In this document: piece after piece, positions 1 through 8,687 of the stretch
Layout of the letters: each line of letters opens with the position of its first letter
Position numbering within the stretch: the first letter of the stretch is position 1
Assembly (NCBI GenBank): GCA_945901845.1
Contig: CAMDLR010000016.1
Location: 1-46,198, forward strand
Direction of reading: 5' to 3'
Length of the DNA: 46,198 nucleotides
From: Sediminibacterium ginsengisoli
GTDB lineage: Bacteria; Bacteroidota; Bacteroidia; Chitinophagales; Chitinophagaceae
Notes under the pieces: generated by a model
Database searches by the model: none
The model's input: only the letters and a program-made list of their open reading frames with translations
What the model was told of the DNA's origin: nothing
Made by a program: the position numbers and the translations under genes

Positions 1-38
1 ATATCAACTAGTTGTATGGTTTGGATCATAGAAAAAAA

Positions 39-986
39 TTAAGCCAATCCTTCTGCTGTTAAATAACGTTCTGCATCTAATGCGGCCATGCAACCACTTC
101 CTGCAGCAGTAACTGCTTGACGGTAGTTTTTATCTTGTACATCACCTGCAGCAAATATACCCGGTACATTTGTTTTGGTCGTACCCGGAATGGTTGTGAT
201 ATATCCGGTCTCGTCCATGGTAAGAAAATCTTTGAATATTTTGCTGTTAGGCTCGTGACCAATCGCAACAAAAAATCCGGAAATAGGAATTTCTTGTGTG
301 TCGCCAGTTTTATTATTTTTAATACGCACTGCCTCCACTTTTTGTGCACCTAAAATTTCGTCGGTATCGGTGTTCCAGTATACTTTAATATTTGGCGTAT
401 TTAAAACACGGTCTTGCATTACTTTACTTGCACGCATTTGCTCTTTCCTAACAAACATGTGAACCGTTGTACAAAGTTTTGATAAATACACCGCTTCTTC
501 TGCAGCCGTATCGCCAGCACCTACAATTGCCACTTCTTTTCCTTTAAAGAAAAATCCATCACACACGGCGCATGCACTTACACCAAAACCATTCAAGCGC
601 TGCTCACTTTCGATGCCTAACCATTTTGCAGATGCACCCGTAGAAATAATAACCGTATCTGCGGCAACCCATTTTTCTTCATCAATTTCTACTAAAAAAG
701 GACGTTTGCTAAAATCAACTTTAGAAGCCATTCCATATCTAATATCTGTACCCATTCGTTTGGCTTGCGCCTCAAAATGTACCATCATTTCAGGTCCTTG
801 AATACCATCTGGATAACCCGGATAATTTTCAACTTCGGTGGTAATGGTTAATTGACCACCTGGTTGAATACCTTGGTATAATAAAGGTTTCATATTGGCA
901 CGTGCTGCGTAGATAGCAGCTGTGTAACCCGCTGGGCCAGAACCTATAATTAAGACGTGTACTTTTTCTGAAATTTCTTGTGACAT
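39..986 (-). CDS. trxB: Thioredoxin reductase (NADPH)
   Basis: Cytoplasmic flavoenzyme that passes electrons from NADPH through FAD to oxidised thioredoxin. The 315-residue product has the usual family length. It shows the N-terminal FAD motif GSGPAG (residues 15-20), the redox pair C139-AV-C142 followed by DG, the NADPH-binding motif GAGDTAAEEA (about 156-165) and the C-terminal FAD motif AAGDV. The start is an ATG. It lies downstream of the sigma factor gene on the same strand but is separated from it by a rho-independent terminator, so it is probably transcribed on its own. No thioredoxin gene is in the window. All expected catalytic residues are present. Confidence 0.97.
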   Translation of the reverse strand: MSQEISEKVHVLIIGSGPAGYTAAIYAARANMKPLLYQGIQPGGQLTITTEVENYPGYPDGIQGPEMMVHFEAQAKRMGTDIRYGMASKVDFSKRPFLVEIDEEKWVAADTVIISTGASAKWLGIESEQRLNGFGVSACAVCDGFFFKGKEVAIVGAGDTAAEEAVYLSKLCTTVHMFVRKEQMRASKVMQDRVLNTPNIKVYWNTDTDEILGAQKVEAVRIKNNKTGDTQEIPISGFFVAIGHEPNSKIFKDFLTMDETGYITTIPGTTKTNVPGIFAAGDVQDKNYRQAVTAAGSGCMAALDAERYLTAEGLA

Positions 987-1001
987 ATACTTCTAATTTA
1001 T

Positions 1002-1037
1002 AAAAAAGCCCCGACAATACTTATTTGTTGGGGCTTC
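1002..1037 (-). terminator. Rho-independent terminator after rpoD
   Basis: An inverted repeat (GCCCCGACAA, right arm TTGTTGGGGC, one G:T position) with a loop of about 7 bases lies between rpoD and trxB. Read on the minus strand the hairpin is followed by a run of six T, so it should end rpoD transcription and isolate trxB. Confidence 0.85.
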
Positions 1038-1054
1038 TCAATGTTGATATTACT

Positions 1055-1912
1055 TTAGCCCAAATAAGCTTTTAAGGCATTGCTGTAACGCGCTTTTTGC
1101 AAACGTTTAATAGCACGCTCTTTAATTTGTCTAATACGTTCTTTGGTTAAATCATATTTCATACCTATTTGCTCAATGGTTACACCATTTTCGCCATCTA
1201 GTCCAAAATAAGCATTTACAATTTCTGCTTCACGTGGGCTCAACGATTTTAAAACACGTCTGATTTCTTCACGCAGTGAATCTTTCATAACGTCTTCGTC
1301 AGTATCATCAGAACCCTCTAATAAATCACCCATAGCAACATCTTCTGCTTCGTGAACCGGAGCATCAAGTGATGTGTGACGTGTATTAGATTGGAAAATA
1401 TTGTTGATTTCTGTTTCAGACATTTCAAGAATTTCTGCTAATTCTTCGGTAGAAGGTTCACGCTCATGCTCTTGTTCAAATGCCATGTAGGCTTTGTTCG
1501 CCTTGTTATAGGTACCAATTTTGTTTTGAGGTAAACGCACCAAACGACCTTGCTCTGCTAATGCTTGCAAAATAGATTGACGAATCCACCACACCGCATA
1601 AGAGATAAATTTAAAACCCTTGGTTTCATCAAAACGTTGTGCGGCTTTTATAAGACCTAGATTTCCTTCGTTGATTAAATCAGACAAAGACAAACCTTGG
1701 TGTTGGTATTGTTTAGCCACCGAAACCACGAAACGTAAATTGGCTTGTACCAATTTATCTAGTGCACGTTGATCCCCCATTTTAATGCGTTGCGCCAAAG
1801 TTGTTTCCTCTTCTGGCGTAATCATTGAAATTTTAGAAATTTCCTGAAGGTATTTTTCAACTGCTTGTGAGTCACGGTTGGTAATCTGTGTAGCGATTTT
1901 GAGCTGCCTCAT
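1055..1912 (-). CDS. rpoD: RNA polymerase primary sigma factor (sigma-70 family)
   Basis: Directs RNA polymerase to housekeeping promoters. The protein is 285 residues, the short form typical of Bacteroidota primary sigma factors, which lack region 1.1. Visible are region 1.2 (about 17-45), the region 2 core with NLRFVVSVAKQYQ and the -10-recognition stretch KFISYAVWWIRQSI, region 3 (about 130-200), and a region 4 helix-turn-helix with LTKERIRQIKERAIKRL near the C-terminus. The ATG start is clear. A degenerate -7 element (TATCTTCG, minus strand, 1954-1961) lies 41 bases upstream. This protein is the expected reader of the TAnnTTTG promoter elements noted across the window. Confidence 0.96.
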   Translation of the reverse strand: MRQLKIATQITNRDSQAVEKYLQEISKISMITPEEETTLAQRIKMGDQRALDKLVQANLRFVVSVAKQYQHQGLSLSDLINEGNLGLIKAAQRFDETKGFKFISYAVWWIRQSILQALAEQGRLVRLPQNKIGTYNKANKAYMAFEQEHEREPSTEELAEILEMSETEINNIFQSNTRHTSLDAPVHEAEDVAMGDLLEGSDDTDEDVMKDSLREEIRRVLKSLSPREAEIVNAYFGLDGENGVTIEQIGMKYDLTKERIRQIKERAIKRLQKARYSNALKAYLG

Positions 1913-1953
1913 GCTGTCTTACAATTAGTTCTTTGAATAGCTTATAAAGTGGG

Positions 1954-1961
1954 CGAAGATA
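1954..1961 (-). promoter_or_regulatory. Candidate -7 promoter element for rpoD
   Basis: TATCTTCG on the minus strand differs by one base from the Bacteroidota -7 consensus TAnnTTTG and sits 41 bases before the rpoD ATG. The same eight bases occur on the plus strand before the divergent aldolase gene. Confidence 0.45.
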
Positions 1962-2017
1962 CAAAATTGCCCTACAAAAACCGCATAAAATGTGGATTTT
2001 ATTACGATTTGGAATCT

Positions 2018-2025
2018 TATCTTCG
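2018..2025 (+). promoter_or_regulatory. Candidate -7 promoter element for threonine aldolase
   Basis: TATCTTCG, one mismatch from TAnnTTTG, ends only five bases before the ATG at 2031. If used, transcription would begin at or very near the start codon, implying a leaderless or nearly leaderless mRNA. Confidence 0.5.
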
Positions 2026-2030
2026 CAGCC

Positions 2031-3044
2031 ATGATAGACTTTAGGTCCGATACTGTAACAAAACCTAGCCCAAAAATGTTGGCTGCCATGTCTGGTGCCC
2101 CTGTTGGAGACGATGTTTTTGGTGAAGATCCTACCGTAAATGCCTTAGAAAAAATGACGGCTACCCTTTTTGGTATGGAGGCTTCCCTATTTTGCCCGAG
2201 CGGCACCATGACCAATCAATTGGCTATAAAGTGTCACACAAATGCCGGTGATGAGGTTATTTGTGACGAACTATCTCATATTTATCAGTACGAAGGCGGC
2301 GGAATCGCCTTTAACTCGGGTGCATCTGTGCGCTTATTAAGGGGTGACAGGGGCCGAATTACTGCAGATCAAGTGGTCGCGGCCATTAATCCAGACGATA
2401 TTCATAAACCACCCACCACCCTTGTCTCACTAGAAAATACGGTTAACAGAGCAGGAGGCAGTATTTATCAACTAGCTGATATTAAACCAATTAAAGATGT
2501 TTGTTCAACTAGAAATTTAAGATTACACCTGGATGGTGCTAGACTTTTTAATGCCCTTGTAGAAACCAAAGACACACCAGAAGCTTACGGTGAGACATTT
2601 GACAGCATCAGTATTTGCCTCAGTAAAGGATTAGGCGCGCCTATTGGAAGTTTGCTTTTAGGCAAACATGCATTTATTAAAAAGGCAAAACGATTTAGAA
2701 AGGTTTTTGGAGGTGGCATGCGCCAAGCAGGGTTTATTGCTGCAGCCGGAATATATGCCCTAGAAAACAATATTGAGCGTTTAGCCCAGGATCACACTCA
2801 TGCCAAGCAGTTAGCCGCTGCCTTATCTGAACTTGATTATGTAGGAGAAATACTCCCTGTAGAAACCAATATTATCATTTTTGAGGTGAAGGGCCGTTAT
2901 ACCGCCACCGAACTTATTAAGGCTTTACAACCATTTAACATATTTGCCTTTACAGTATCGGAACACCAAATTAGATTTGTACTCCATTTAGATATTACCC
3001 CAGCTATGGTAGAAGAAACGATAGCTGTATTACATAAATTATAG
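2031..3044 (+). CDS. ltaE: Low-specificity L-threonine aldolase
   Basis: PLP enzyme of fold type I that cleaves threonine or allo-threonine to glycine and acetaldehyde. The product from the ATG at 2031 is 337 residues, normal for the family, and begins with the conserved MIDFRSDTVTKPS motif. An in-frame ATG at 1992 would add 13 unconserved residues and lie upstream of the likely promoter, so it was not chosen. The PLP lysine is K199 in CLSKGLGAPIGS, and the HLDGARLFNA motif is also present. It heads a plus-strand run: pgi begins 12 bases after its stop. Whether it prefers L-threonine or L-allo-threonine cannot be seen. Confidence 0.93.
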   Translation: MIDFRSDTVTKPSPKMLAAMSGAPVGDDVFGEDPTVNALEKMTATLFGMEASLFCPSGTMTNQLAIKCHTNAGDEVICDELSHIYQYEGGGIAFNSGASVRLLRGDRGRITADQVVAAINPDDIHKPPTTLVSLENTVNRAGGSIYQLADIKPIKDVCSTRNLRLHLDGARLFNALVETKDTPEAYGETFDSISICLSKGLGAPIGSLLLGKHAFIKKAKRFRKVFGGGMRQAGFIAAAGIYALENNIERLAQDHTHAKQLAAALSELDYVGEILPVETNIIIFEVKGRYTATELIKALQPFNIFAFTVSEHQIRFVLHLDITPAMVEETIAVLHKL

Positions 3045-3056
3045 AATTGAAGCGTT

Positions 3057-4718
3057 ATGTTACCGAGAATTAATCCAACGAGCACGCAGGCGTGGTTTGT
3101 ACTACAAAAGCATTATGAAGAAGAAATGAACCGCAGACATATGCGTGATTTATTTGCTTCGGATCCGGATAGATTTAAAAAGTTTTCAATCACCCTTGGT
3201 GACATCCTTTTTGATTATTCTAAAAATATCATCAACGAAAAAACCCTGAAGCTTCTTTTACAATTAGCCGAAGATTGTAATGTTAAGCAGGCCATTGCCG
3301 AGCAAATGGCAGGTACCCCTATTAACGAAACTGAAAACAGAGCCGTTTTACATACGGCCCTCAGAAGCTTTGACACTAACCCTATTTTGGTGGATGGCAA
3401 AGACATCAAGCCTGGCATTCAAAAGGTTCGTGCACAAATGGAGGCATTTTGTGCTTCTATTCATAACGGATCGCACACAGGATACACCGGTAAAAAAATA
3501 AAATACATTGTAAATATTGGTATTGGCGGTAGTGATTTAGGTCCTGTAATGGTTACTGAATCATTAAAGCCATACTGGGTAGATGGAATTCAAACCTATT
3601 TTGTTTCCAATGTAGATGGAACCCATATTGCAGAAACGTTAAAAAAAGTAACGCCCGACGAAACCTTATTTTTAATTGCTTCTAAAACATTTACCACCCA
3701 AGAAACCATGACCAATGCCCAAACGGCTAGAGACTGGTTTTTACAACATGCTACCGATCAAAAACATATTGCCCTTCATTTTGCCGCATTAAGTACCAAT
3801 GAAAAAGCAGTAACTGCATTTGGTATTGATCCAAAAAACAGGTTTGAATTTTGGGATTGGGTGGGTGGCCGTTACTCTTTATGGAGTGCCATTGGTTTAT
3901 CCATTGCACTAACTATTAGCTACAAAAATTTTGAACAATTATTAAAAGGTGCAGAAGCAACTGACAAACATGTGGCGTCTACCCCATTTGATAAAAATAT
4001 TTCGGTACTGATGGCACTTATTGGTGTTTGGTATACCAATTTTTTTGGTGCACAAAGTGAAGCCATTTTACCATACGATCAGTACATGCACCGCTTTGCT
4101 GCTTATTTCCAACAAGGCAATATGGAAAGCAACGGTAAAAGTATTGACAGAAGCGGTAATCCTGTTAACTATGCAACGGGTCCTGTAATTTGGGGCGAGC
4201 CAGGCACCAATGGGCAGCACGCTTTTTACCAACTCATTCACCAAGGAACTTTATTAATCCCTTCCGATTTTATAGCACCTGCTAATTCGCATAACGCCAT
4301 TGGTGACCATCACGTTAAATTATTGTCCAACTTTTTTGCGCAAACAGAAGCCTTATTAAATGGTAAATCTGAAAATGAAGTAATGGTGGAATTTATGAAA
4401 ACATCGATGGATGAAAAAGATGTAAAACGTTTAACGCCGTACAAAGTTTTTGAAGGCAATAAACCCACCAACTCTTTTTTATTAAAAGAAATTAATCCAT
4501 TTAATGTAGGCTCGTTAATTGCACTTTACGAACATAAAATTTTTGTACAAGGTGTTATTTGGAATATATTTAGTTTTGATCAGTGGGGCGTAGAACTTGG
4601 TAAACAACTTGCTAATAAAGTATTACCTGAATTAGAAAACAACGATACCATTAGTTCACATGACGCTTCTACCAACGGTCTTATTAATGCGTACAAGGCT
4701 TTTAGAAATGGACATTAG
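3057..4718 (+). CDS. pgi: Glucose-6-phosphate isomerase
   Basis: Interconverts glucose 6-phosphate and fructose 6-phosphate in glycolysis and gluconeogenesis. The 553-residue protein matches the long bacterial/eukaryotic type. Both family signatures are visible: the [15 protein letters not shown] block and the catalytic [18 protein letters not shown] block, with the glutamate at about residue 381. The sugar-phosphate-binding stretch [13 protein letters not shown] and the [10 protein letters not shown] motif are intact. It follows ltaE by 12 bases and overlaps the start of the GNAT gene by 11 bases, so the three genes are probably cotranscribed. Confidence 0.97.
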   Translation: MLPRINPTSTQAWFVLQKHYEEEMNRRHMRDLFASDPDRFKKFSITLGDILFDYSKNIINEKTLKLLLQLAEDCNVKQAIAEQMAGTPINETENRAVLHTALRSFDTNPILVDGKDIKPGIQKVRAQMEAFCASIHNGSHTGYTGKKIKYIVNIGIGGSDLGPVMVTESLKPYWVDGIQTYFVSNVDGTHIAETLKKVTPDETLFLIASKTFTTQETMTNAQTARDWFLQHATDQKHIALHFAALSTNEKAVTAFGIDPKNRFEFWDWVGGRYSLWSAIGLSIALTISYKNFEQLLKGAEATDKHVASTPFDKNISVLMALIGVWYTNFFGAQSEAILPYDQYMHRFAAYFQQGNMESNGKSIDRSGNPVNYATGPVIWGEPGTNGQHAFYQLIHQGTLLIPSDFIAPANSHNAIGDHHVKLLSNFFAQTEALLNGKSENEVMVEFMKTSMDEKDVKRLTPYKVFEGNKPTNSFLLKEINPFNVGSLIALYEHKIFVQGVIWNIFSFDQWGVELGKQLANKVLPELENNDTISSHDASTNGLINAYKAFRNGH

Positions 4719-5193
4719 TATTACACCCATTGCACCGTTACACAACAAAGCGCTAGCAACAATTATTAGAGCAGCACTTGAAGAGTTTAGTGCCAACAAG
4801 CCTGGTACTGTTTACTTTGACGACAGTACCGATCATTTATTTGAACTCTTTACAAGGGAACCTCAAAGCTTTTATTTTGTTGCACTAGAGGGTGATACGG
4901 TTTTAGGTGGCGCTGGTATTTTTCCGACCGAAGGATTAGGTGCCACCACTTGCGAACTTGTGAAAATGTATTTGACACCAAGCGCCAGAGGAACAGGTCT
5001 TGGCAAAAAATTAATTGCTACTTGTTTAGCCGAAGCAAAAAAAATAGGATTCACACATGTTTATCTAGAAACAATGCCTGAATTAAAAAAGGCGGTTAGT
5101 GTGTACGAAAAATTTGGCTTTACCTACTTACAAGCACCCATGGGAAATACGGGTCACAATGGATGTGACATTTGGATGCTCAAAGAAATTTAA
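4708..5193 (+). CDS. GNAT-family N-acetyltransferase
   Basis: Predicted acetyl-CoA-dependent N-acyltransferase of 161 residues with unknown substrate. The acetyl-CoA-binding motif A is seen as [15 protein letters not shown], followed by the family-typical [21 protein letters not shown] region. The ATG at 4708 lies inside the last codons of pgi (11-base overlap), suggesting translational coupling; a further upstream ATG at 4660 sits deeper in pgi and adds residues without family character. It converges on the PUR-like gene, with 24 bases between the stops. Confidence 0.88.
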   Translation: MDISITPIAPLHNKALATIIRAALEEFSANKPGTVYFDDSTDHLFELFTREPQSFYFVALEGDTVLGGAGIFPTEGLGATTCELVKMYLTPSARGTGLGKKLIATCLAEAKKIGFTHVYLETMPELKKAVSVYEKFGFTYLQAPMGNTGHNGCDIWMLKEI

Positions 5194-5217
5194 TCGAAAT
5201 CTAACCTTACATAAATA

Positions 5218-5715
5218 CTACCACTTATCTACCTCTTCGGTACTTAAGTTGTCGCCAGCACTTACATCAGGCCTAGGAGTTGGCGTTGGTGCAGGTTCAG
5301 CGGGTGCTTCTTCGGCAGCTGGCGCAGCAGGTGCTTCAGGTGCAACTGGTGCTTCAGCGGCAACCGAAGTTTGAGGTGCAGGATGTGTGTATCCTCCTTC
5401 TTGTCCTTGTCCTTCCCCATCTTCGTATTCATGGTTAAAAGCATCAAAATCAAAATCAGGCATTAAATCTGTTTTCACATAATCTACAGCCTCACCGAGT
5501 GCTTTAACAAATTTGTTGAAGTCTTCTTTGTATAAAAATATTTTATGTCTGTCGTATCCAGAATCATCTGCACGCTTTCTGCTCTCTGTAATGGTCAAGT
5601 AAAAATCACTACCTCTTGTTTCTCTTACATCAAAGAAATAAGTTCTTCTTTTTCCAGCTTTAATTCTTTTGCTGTAAACACTTTCCATTTTCCTATCGTT
5701 GTTCTCGTACGCCAC
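5218..5715 (-). CDS. DUF3276 / PUR-alpha-like nucleic-acid-binding protein
   Basis: Small Bacteroidota protein of the DUF3276 family, related to eukaryotic PUR-alpha single-stranded nucleic-acid-binding proteins; the cellular role is not established. The conserved domain covers about residues 10-100, with RIKAGKRRTYFFDVRETRG and the KIFLYKEDFNKFVKAL stretch, ending in an acidic PDFDFDAFNHEYEDGE segment. The last ~60 residues are a low-complexity Ala/Pro/Glu tail. The frame opens with a GTG at 5715; an ATG at 5688 would shorten it by nine residues and is a real alternative. A well-formed promoter lies upstream. Confidence 0.87.
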   Translation of the reverse strand: MAYENNDRKMESVYSKRIKAGKRRTYFFDVRETRGSDFYLTITESRKRADDSGYDRHKIFLYKEDFNKFVKALGEAVDYVKTDLMPDFDFDAFNHEYEDGEGQGQEGGYTHPAPQTSVAAEAPVAPEAPAAPAAEEAPAEPAPTPTPRPDVSAGDNLSTEEVDKW

Positions 5716-5753
5716 AGTTGTAAGTTTTAATTATTTGATAAATGATGGTTAAA

Positions 5754-5784
5754 CAAATATAAGATTGTTTGGCAAAAAGCAAAA
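5754..5784 (-). promoter_or_regulatory. Bacteroidota promoter for the PUR-like gene
   Basis: On the minus strand TTTTG (5780-5784, candidate -33 element) is followed after 18 bases by TATATTTG (5754-5761, exact TAnnTTTG). The -7 element is 38 bases before the GTG start. This is the best two-part match to the Bacteroidota promoter consensus in the window. Confidence 0.65.
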
Positions 5785-5833
5785 TTTAAGAAAAAACTAT
5801 GAATAAGATGTGAAAAACGCCCAATAAATAGGC

Positions 5834-7651
5834 TTAATCGTCATTTTCGGTACGCTGCAAACGGTATAGTTCGGCGTAATAACCCTGGGCATCCAATAAG
5901 GACTTGTGGGTGCCCATTTCTAGGATACGCCCCTCTTCTAGCACCACAATTTTATCAAACTGGAGTACCGAAAAGATGCGGTGGGTAATCACTATGGCTG
6001 TTTTTTGGTCTAAAAAGTCTGCTAAATTGTTTAATATTTTATGTTCTGTTTTAGCATCCACAGCACTCAAACAATCATCCAAAATGAGTAATTCGGGGGT
6101 TTTTAATAGTGCACGTGCAATGGAAATACGTTGTTTTTGGCCTCCGCTTAATGTAACCCCTCTTTCACCAATGAGTGTATCATACCCTTTATCAAAACCT
6201 TCAATTTCATGGTCTACGGCGGCTAATGCTGCTGCTTTTTTTACTACTTCTATACCCGCTAGTTCTTTGCTTCCAAACGAAATATTATCTGCAACGGTAT
6301 CACTAAATAAAAACACATCCTGTTGTACATAACTAATGTGGTTGCGAAGCGCTTGCACATCAAACTGCTGCAGCGGAACACCACCCATGGTAATTTGCCC
6401 CGAAGACGGATCATAAAAACGAAGCAGTAACTGCGCAAGTGTTGATTTACCTGAACCCGTTTTACCAAGTACTAACACTTTTTCACCTGCACCGATCGTA
6501 AGCGAAAAATTGGAAAGTGCTTTTATACCTGTGTGATTATATACAAAACTAACATTATCAAAAACGATTTCGGAATTTGTTATTGGCTGTAACGCATTTG
6601 TTGGGGAAGAAACCTTTTCTTTAATATCTAAAAACTCATTGAGCCTTTTTTGAGAAGCCGCTGCGCGCTGAATCATGCTAGCAGTCCATCCAATAGCACT
6701 TACTGGAAAGGTGAGCATGTTTATATAAATCACAAACTCTACAATCACACCTACTCTACTTGGATCTTGTAACGCCTGCAATCCACCTAAAAAAATTGTG
6801 ACTATCGTACTAAGTCCAATTAGTAAAGCCATCGAAGGAAAATAAATAGATTCTACTTTGGCTAAATCGATGGCATTTTTTTTATAGTCTTCGCTATTTT
6901 TTTCGAAAAAAGAAAGCATTGCTTTTTCTTGAACAAAAGATTTAATCACCCTGATACCAGCATAGGTTTCTTGTGCATTGGTTGTTAAATTAGAGAGTAA
7001 TGCCTGGATACGTTCACTTTTTTTATTGATGATACTATTTACAAAATAAATGGTGATAGCTAAAATAGGAAGCGGCGCTAACACATACATCGTAAGGGTT
7101 ACATCTTTTTTAAGCATGTAATAAAGTGCTAACCCAATAAGTGTTACCAGATTTATCAAATACATAATGGCAGGCCCAGTATACATGCGTACACGACTTA
7201 CATCCTCTGTTATGCGGCTCATTAAATCACCGGTATTATGCGTCTTATAAAACCCTGCATCTAATGCTTGATATTTAGCATACACTTCGTTTTTTTGATC
7301 ATACTCGATATGCCTACTCATAACTATAATAGTCTGGCGCATAAAAAATAACATCACACCTCTTAATACGGCTAAAATCAAAATAGTAACGCTACAAATA
7401 GCCACGAGTTTTGCAAAACTAAAATGCTGGGTATCCAACCAATCAATTAAAATATTAACGAGGTAGCTATGTGTTTGAATATGTTTCAATTTTACAGCAC
7501 CAGGTAAATTTTGTTGTACCTGACTCACCACATAACCGGTAATTTGCGGAGCAATTACAGCAAAAAAATTAGAGAGTACAACAAACAAAGTGCCTAATAA
7601 AAAACGCTCTTTATACTTCCACAAATATTTATTGACTGCTGCTAATTCTTT
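5834..7651 (-). CDS. ABC exporter, fused permease-ATPase (MdlA-like)
   Basis: Homodimeric or heterodimeric exporter half in the inner membrane: about six transmembrane helices in the first ~310 residues, then the nucleotide-binding domain. The Walker A GKTGSGKST, the signature LSGGQKQR and the Walker B block LLILDDCLSAVD are visible. The residue after the Walker B aspartate is Asp where most exporters have the catalytic Glu, as in MdlA-type subunits. The frame opens with a TTG at 7708, but I chose the GTG at 7651: it gives an N-terminus of the usual sort (KELAAVNKYLWKYKERF) and lies 25 bases after a minus-strand TACATTTG element. The substrate is unknown. Confidence 0.88.
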   Translation of the reverse strand, partial: KELAAVNKYLWKYKERFLLGTLFVVLSNFFAVIAPQITGYVVSQVQQNLPGAVKLKHIQTHSYLVNILIDWLDTQHFSFAKLVAICSVTILILAVLRGVMLFFMRQTIIVMSRHIEYDQKNEVYAKYQALDAGFYKTHNTGDLMSRITEDVSRVRMYTGPAIMYLINLVTLIGLALYYMLKKDVTLTMYVLAPLPILAITIYFVNSIINKKSERIQALLSNLTTNAQETYAGIRVIKSFVQEKAMLSFFEKNSEDYKKNAIDLAKVESIYFPSMALLIGLSTIVTIFLGGLQALQDPSRVGVIVEFVIYINMLTFPVSAIGWTASMIQRAAASQKRLNEFLDIKEKVSSPTNALQPITNSEIVFDNVSFVYNHTGIKALSNFSLTIGAGEKVLVLGKTGSGKSTLAQLLLRFYDPSSGQITMGGVPLQQFDVQALRNHISYVQQDVFLFSDTVADNISFGSKELAGIEVVKKAAALAAVDHEIEGFDKGYDTLIGERGVTLSGGQKQRISIARALLKTPELLILDDCLSAVDAKTEHKILNNLADFLDQKTAIVITHRIFSVLQFDKIVVLEEGRILEMGTHKSLLDAQGYYAELYRLQRTENDD

Positions 7652-7668
7652 CACGAAACCTGGGTTGA

Positions 7669-7684
7669 TATATTTGCAAATGTA
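7669..7684. promoter_or_regulatory. Palindromic pair of divergent -7 elements
   Basis: TATATTTGCAAATGTA is a near-perfect 16-base palindrome made of TATATTTG on the plus strand and TACATTTG on the minus strand, both exact TAnnTTTG matches placed back to back. The minus copy fits the ABC exporter (GTG at 7651). The plus copy could serve the small membrane protein gene at 7722. Confidence 0.5.
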
Positions 7685-7709
7685 TGATGGAGAACTTGAT
7701 TCAATCAAT

Positions 7710-7717
7710 TACTTTTG
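7710..7717 (+). promoter_or_regulatory. Second candidate -7 element before the small membrane protein
   Basis: TACTTTTG is an exact TAnnTTTG match, ending four bases before the ATG at 7722. If active it would give a leaderless transcript. The alternative plus-strand element at 7669-7676 would give a leader of roughly 40 bases. Confidence 0.45.
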
Positions 7718-7721
7718 CAAC

Positions 7722-8045
7722 ATGCTTACCAAACCCGAAAAAGACTTTCTAGATTATTGGGGCAAAAATAGAGATGCCGAAAAAACAAGCAAGCGCCCCT
7801 TTTTAATTGGCCTATCTGCAGGACTTGTATTTGGCCTTGTCATATTGGCTGTTTTGTATTCCGGATGGTATACCAGGGCCAATATGCAGGCAAATAGTAA
7901 ATTAAATGGGTTTGTGTTTTTTGCTGGTATTCTAATCGTTTCGTTTTTTATGGCCTATTTATACCGAAGTTTTAGTTGGGAAAATAGAGAACAGCAATTT
8001 AAAGAGTTGTTGGCCAAACAAAAGCGCGAAAACCCCAATTCGTAA
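7722..8045 (+). CDS. Small two-helix membrane protein, function unknown
   Basis: A 107-residue protein that I do not recognise beyond a general resemblance to conserved Bacteroidota hypotheticals. It has a charged N-terminus (about 1-25), a first hydrophobic segment at about 27-49, a second at about 63-82, and a polar Lys/Glu-rich tail, consistent with a hairpin in the inner membrane with both ends in the cytoplasm. The frame is open further upstream, but the ATG at 7722 directly follows promoter-like elements and starts the credible protein. It is divergent from the ABC exporter. Confidence 0.7.
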   Translation: MLTKPEKDFLDYWGKNRDAEKTSKRPFLIGLSAGLVFGLVILAVLYSGWYTRANMQANSKLNGFVFFAGILIVSFFMAYLYRSFSWENREQQFKELLAKQKRENPNS

Positions 8046-8085
8046 ACCCTCCCAAGATTTTTAAGGTCCATGGCCTATATCTCAT

Positions 8086-8093
8086 TAAATTTG
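8086..8093 (+). promoter_or_regulatory. Candidate -7 element for the FKBP gene
   Basis: TAAATTTG, an exact TAnnTTTG match followed by C, lies 23 bases before the ATG at 8117. No clear -33 element was seen. Confidence 0.5.
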
Positions 8094-8116
8094 CAACAAC
8101 TTTATAAAATGTACTT

Positions 8117-8581
8117 ATGAAAAGAAATGTTTGGATGGCTTTTTTATTAGCCACTTTTTTGTTCGCCTCTTGCGGAAAGTCAGATACTGAATGTGTGCCT
8201 GCTACCGTTGCTTCTGAAAAAGCTGCCATGGTTGCCTATTGCACGGCCAACAACATCACCTATACCGAGCATGCAAGTGGTATATTATATGAGGTTATTG
8301 CTCCGGGTTTAGTCACTCAACCTACCCTAACAAGTACGTTTTCAACTGTTTACACCGGAAAATTATTAAATAACACACAATTTGATGCAAGCGCAAATCC
8401 TGTAAGCTTTTTATTAAGTGGTGTTATTAAAGGTTGGCAAATTGGTATTCCACTCATAAAAAAGGGTGGTCGTATTAAACTTGTAATTCCTTCTTCATTA
8501 GCCTATGGTTGTAATGGTTCAGGTTCAATTCCAGCCAATAGTCCCCTATTTTTTGAAGTATCCCTCACGGATGTGAGATAA
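8117..8581 (+). CDS. FKBP-type peptidyl-prolyl isomerase lipoprotein
   Basis: Predicted envelope lipoprotein that speeds proline isomerisation during folding of exported proteins. The signal sequence ends in a lipobox with the modified cysteine at C19 (LFASC). The FKBP domain fills about residues 50-154: FDASANPVSF, GVIKGWQIGIPLIKKGG, the IPSSLAYG core and a C-terminal FFEVSLTDV strand, which are the standard active-site elements. At 154 residues it is a single-domain member without the dimerisation region of FkpA. It lies upstream of secDF in the same direction, but secDF has its own candidate promoter. Confidence 0.92.
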   Translation: MKRNVWMAFLLATFLFASCGKSDTECVPATVASEKAAMVAYCTANNITYTEHASGILYEVIAPGLVTQPTLTSTFSTVYTGKLLNNTQFDASANPVSFLLSGVIKGWQIGIPLIKKGGRIKLVIPSSLAYGCNGSGSIPANSPLFFEVSLTDVR

Positions 8582-8646
8582 ATAATTGATTTTTAATGAT
8601 TTAGATGAAAAAGGCGGTGTTTAGGCCTATATTATATGCATTCCCC

Positions 8647-8654
8647 TATCTTTG
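8647..8654 (+). promoter_or_regulatory. Candidate -7 element for secDF
   Basis: TATCTTTG, an exact TAnnTTTG match followed by C, lies 33 bases before the secDF ATG at 8688. Confidence 0.55.
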
Positions 8655-8687
8655 CCGCTCTAAAAAATTATGTAAACCCTTACCCAT

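Noticed and set aside
1992..2030. Upstream start of threonine aldolase at 1992
   Set aside because: The added residues are not conserved and precede the likely promoter element; the family N-terminus begins at 2031.
5904..6332. Plus-strand frame 5904-6332 opposite the ABC exporter
   Set aside because: Shadow of the conserved ATPase domain on the other strand, with no family resemblance.
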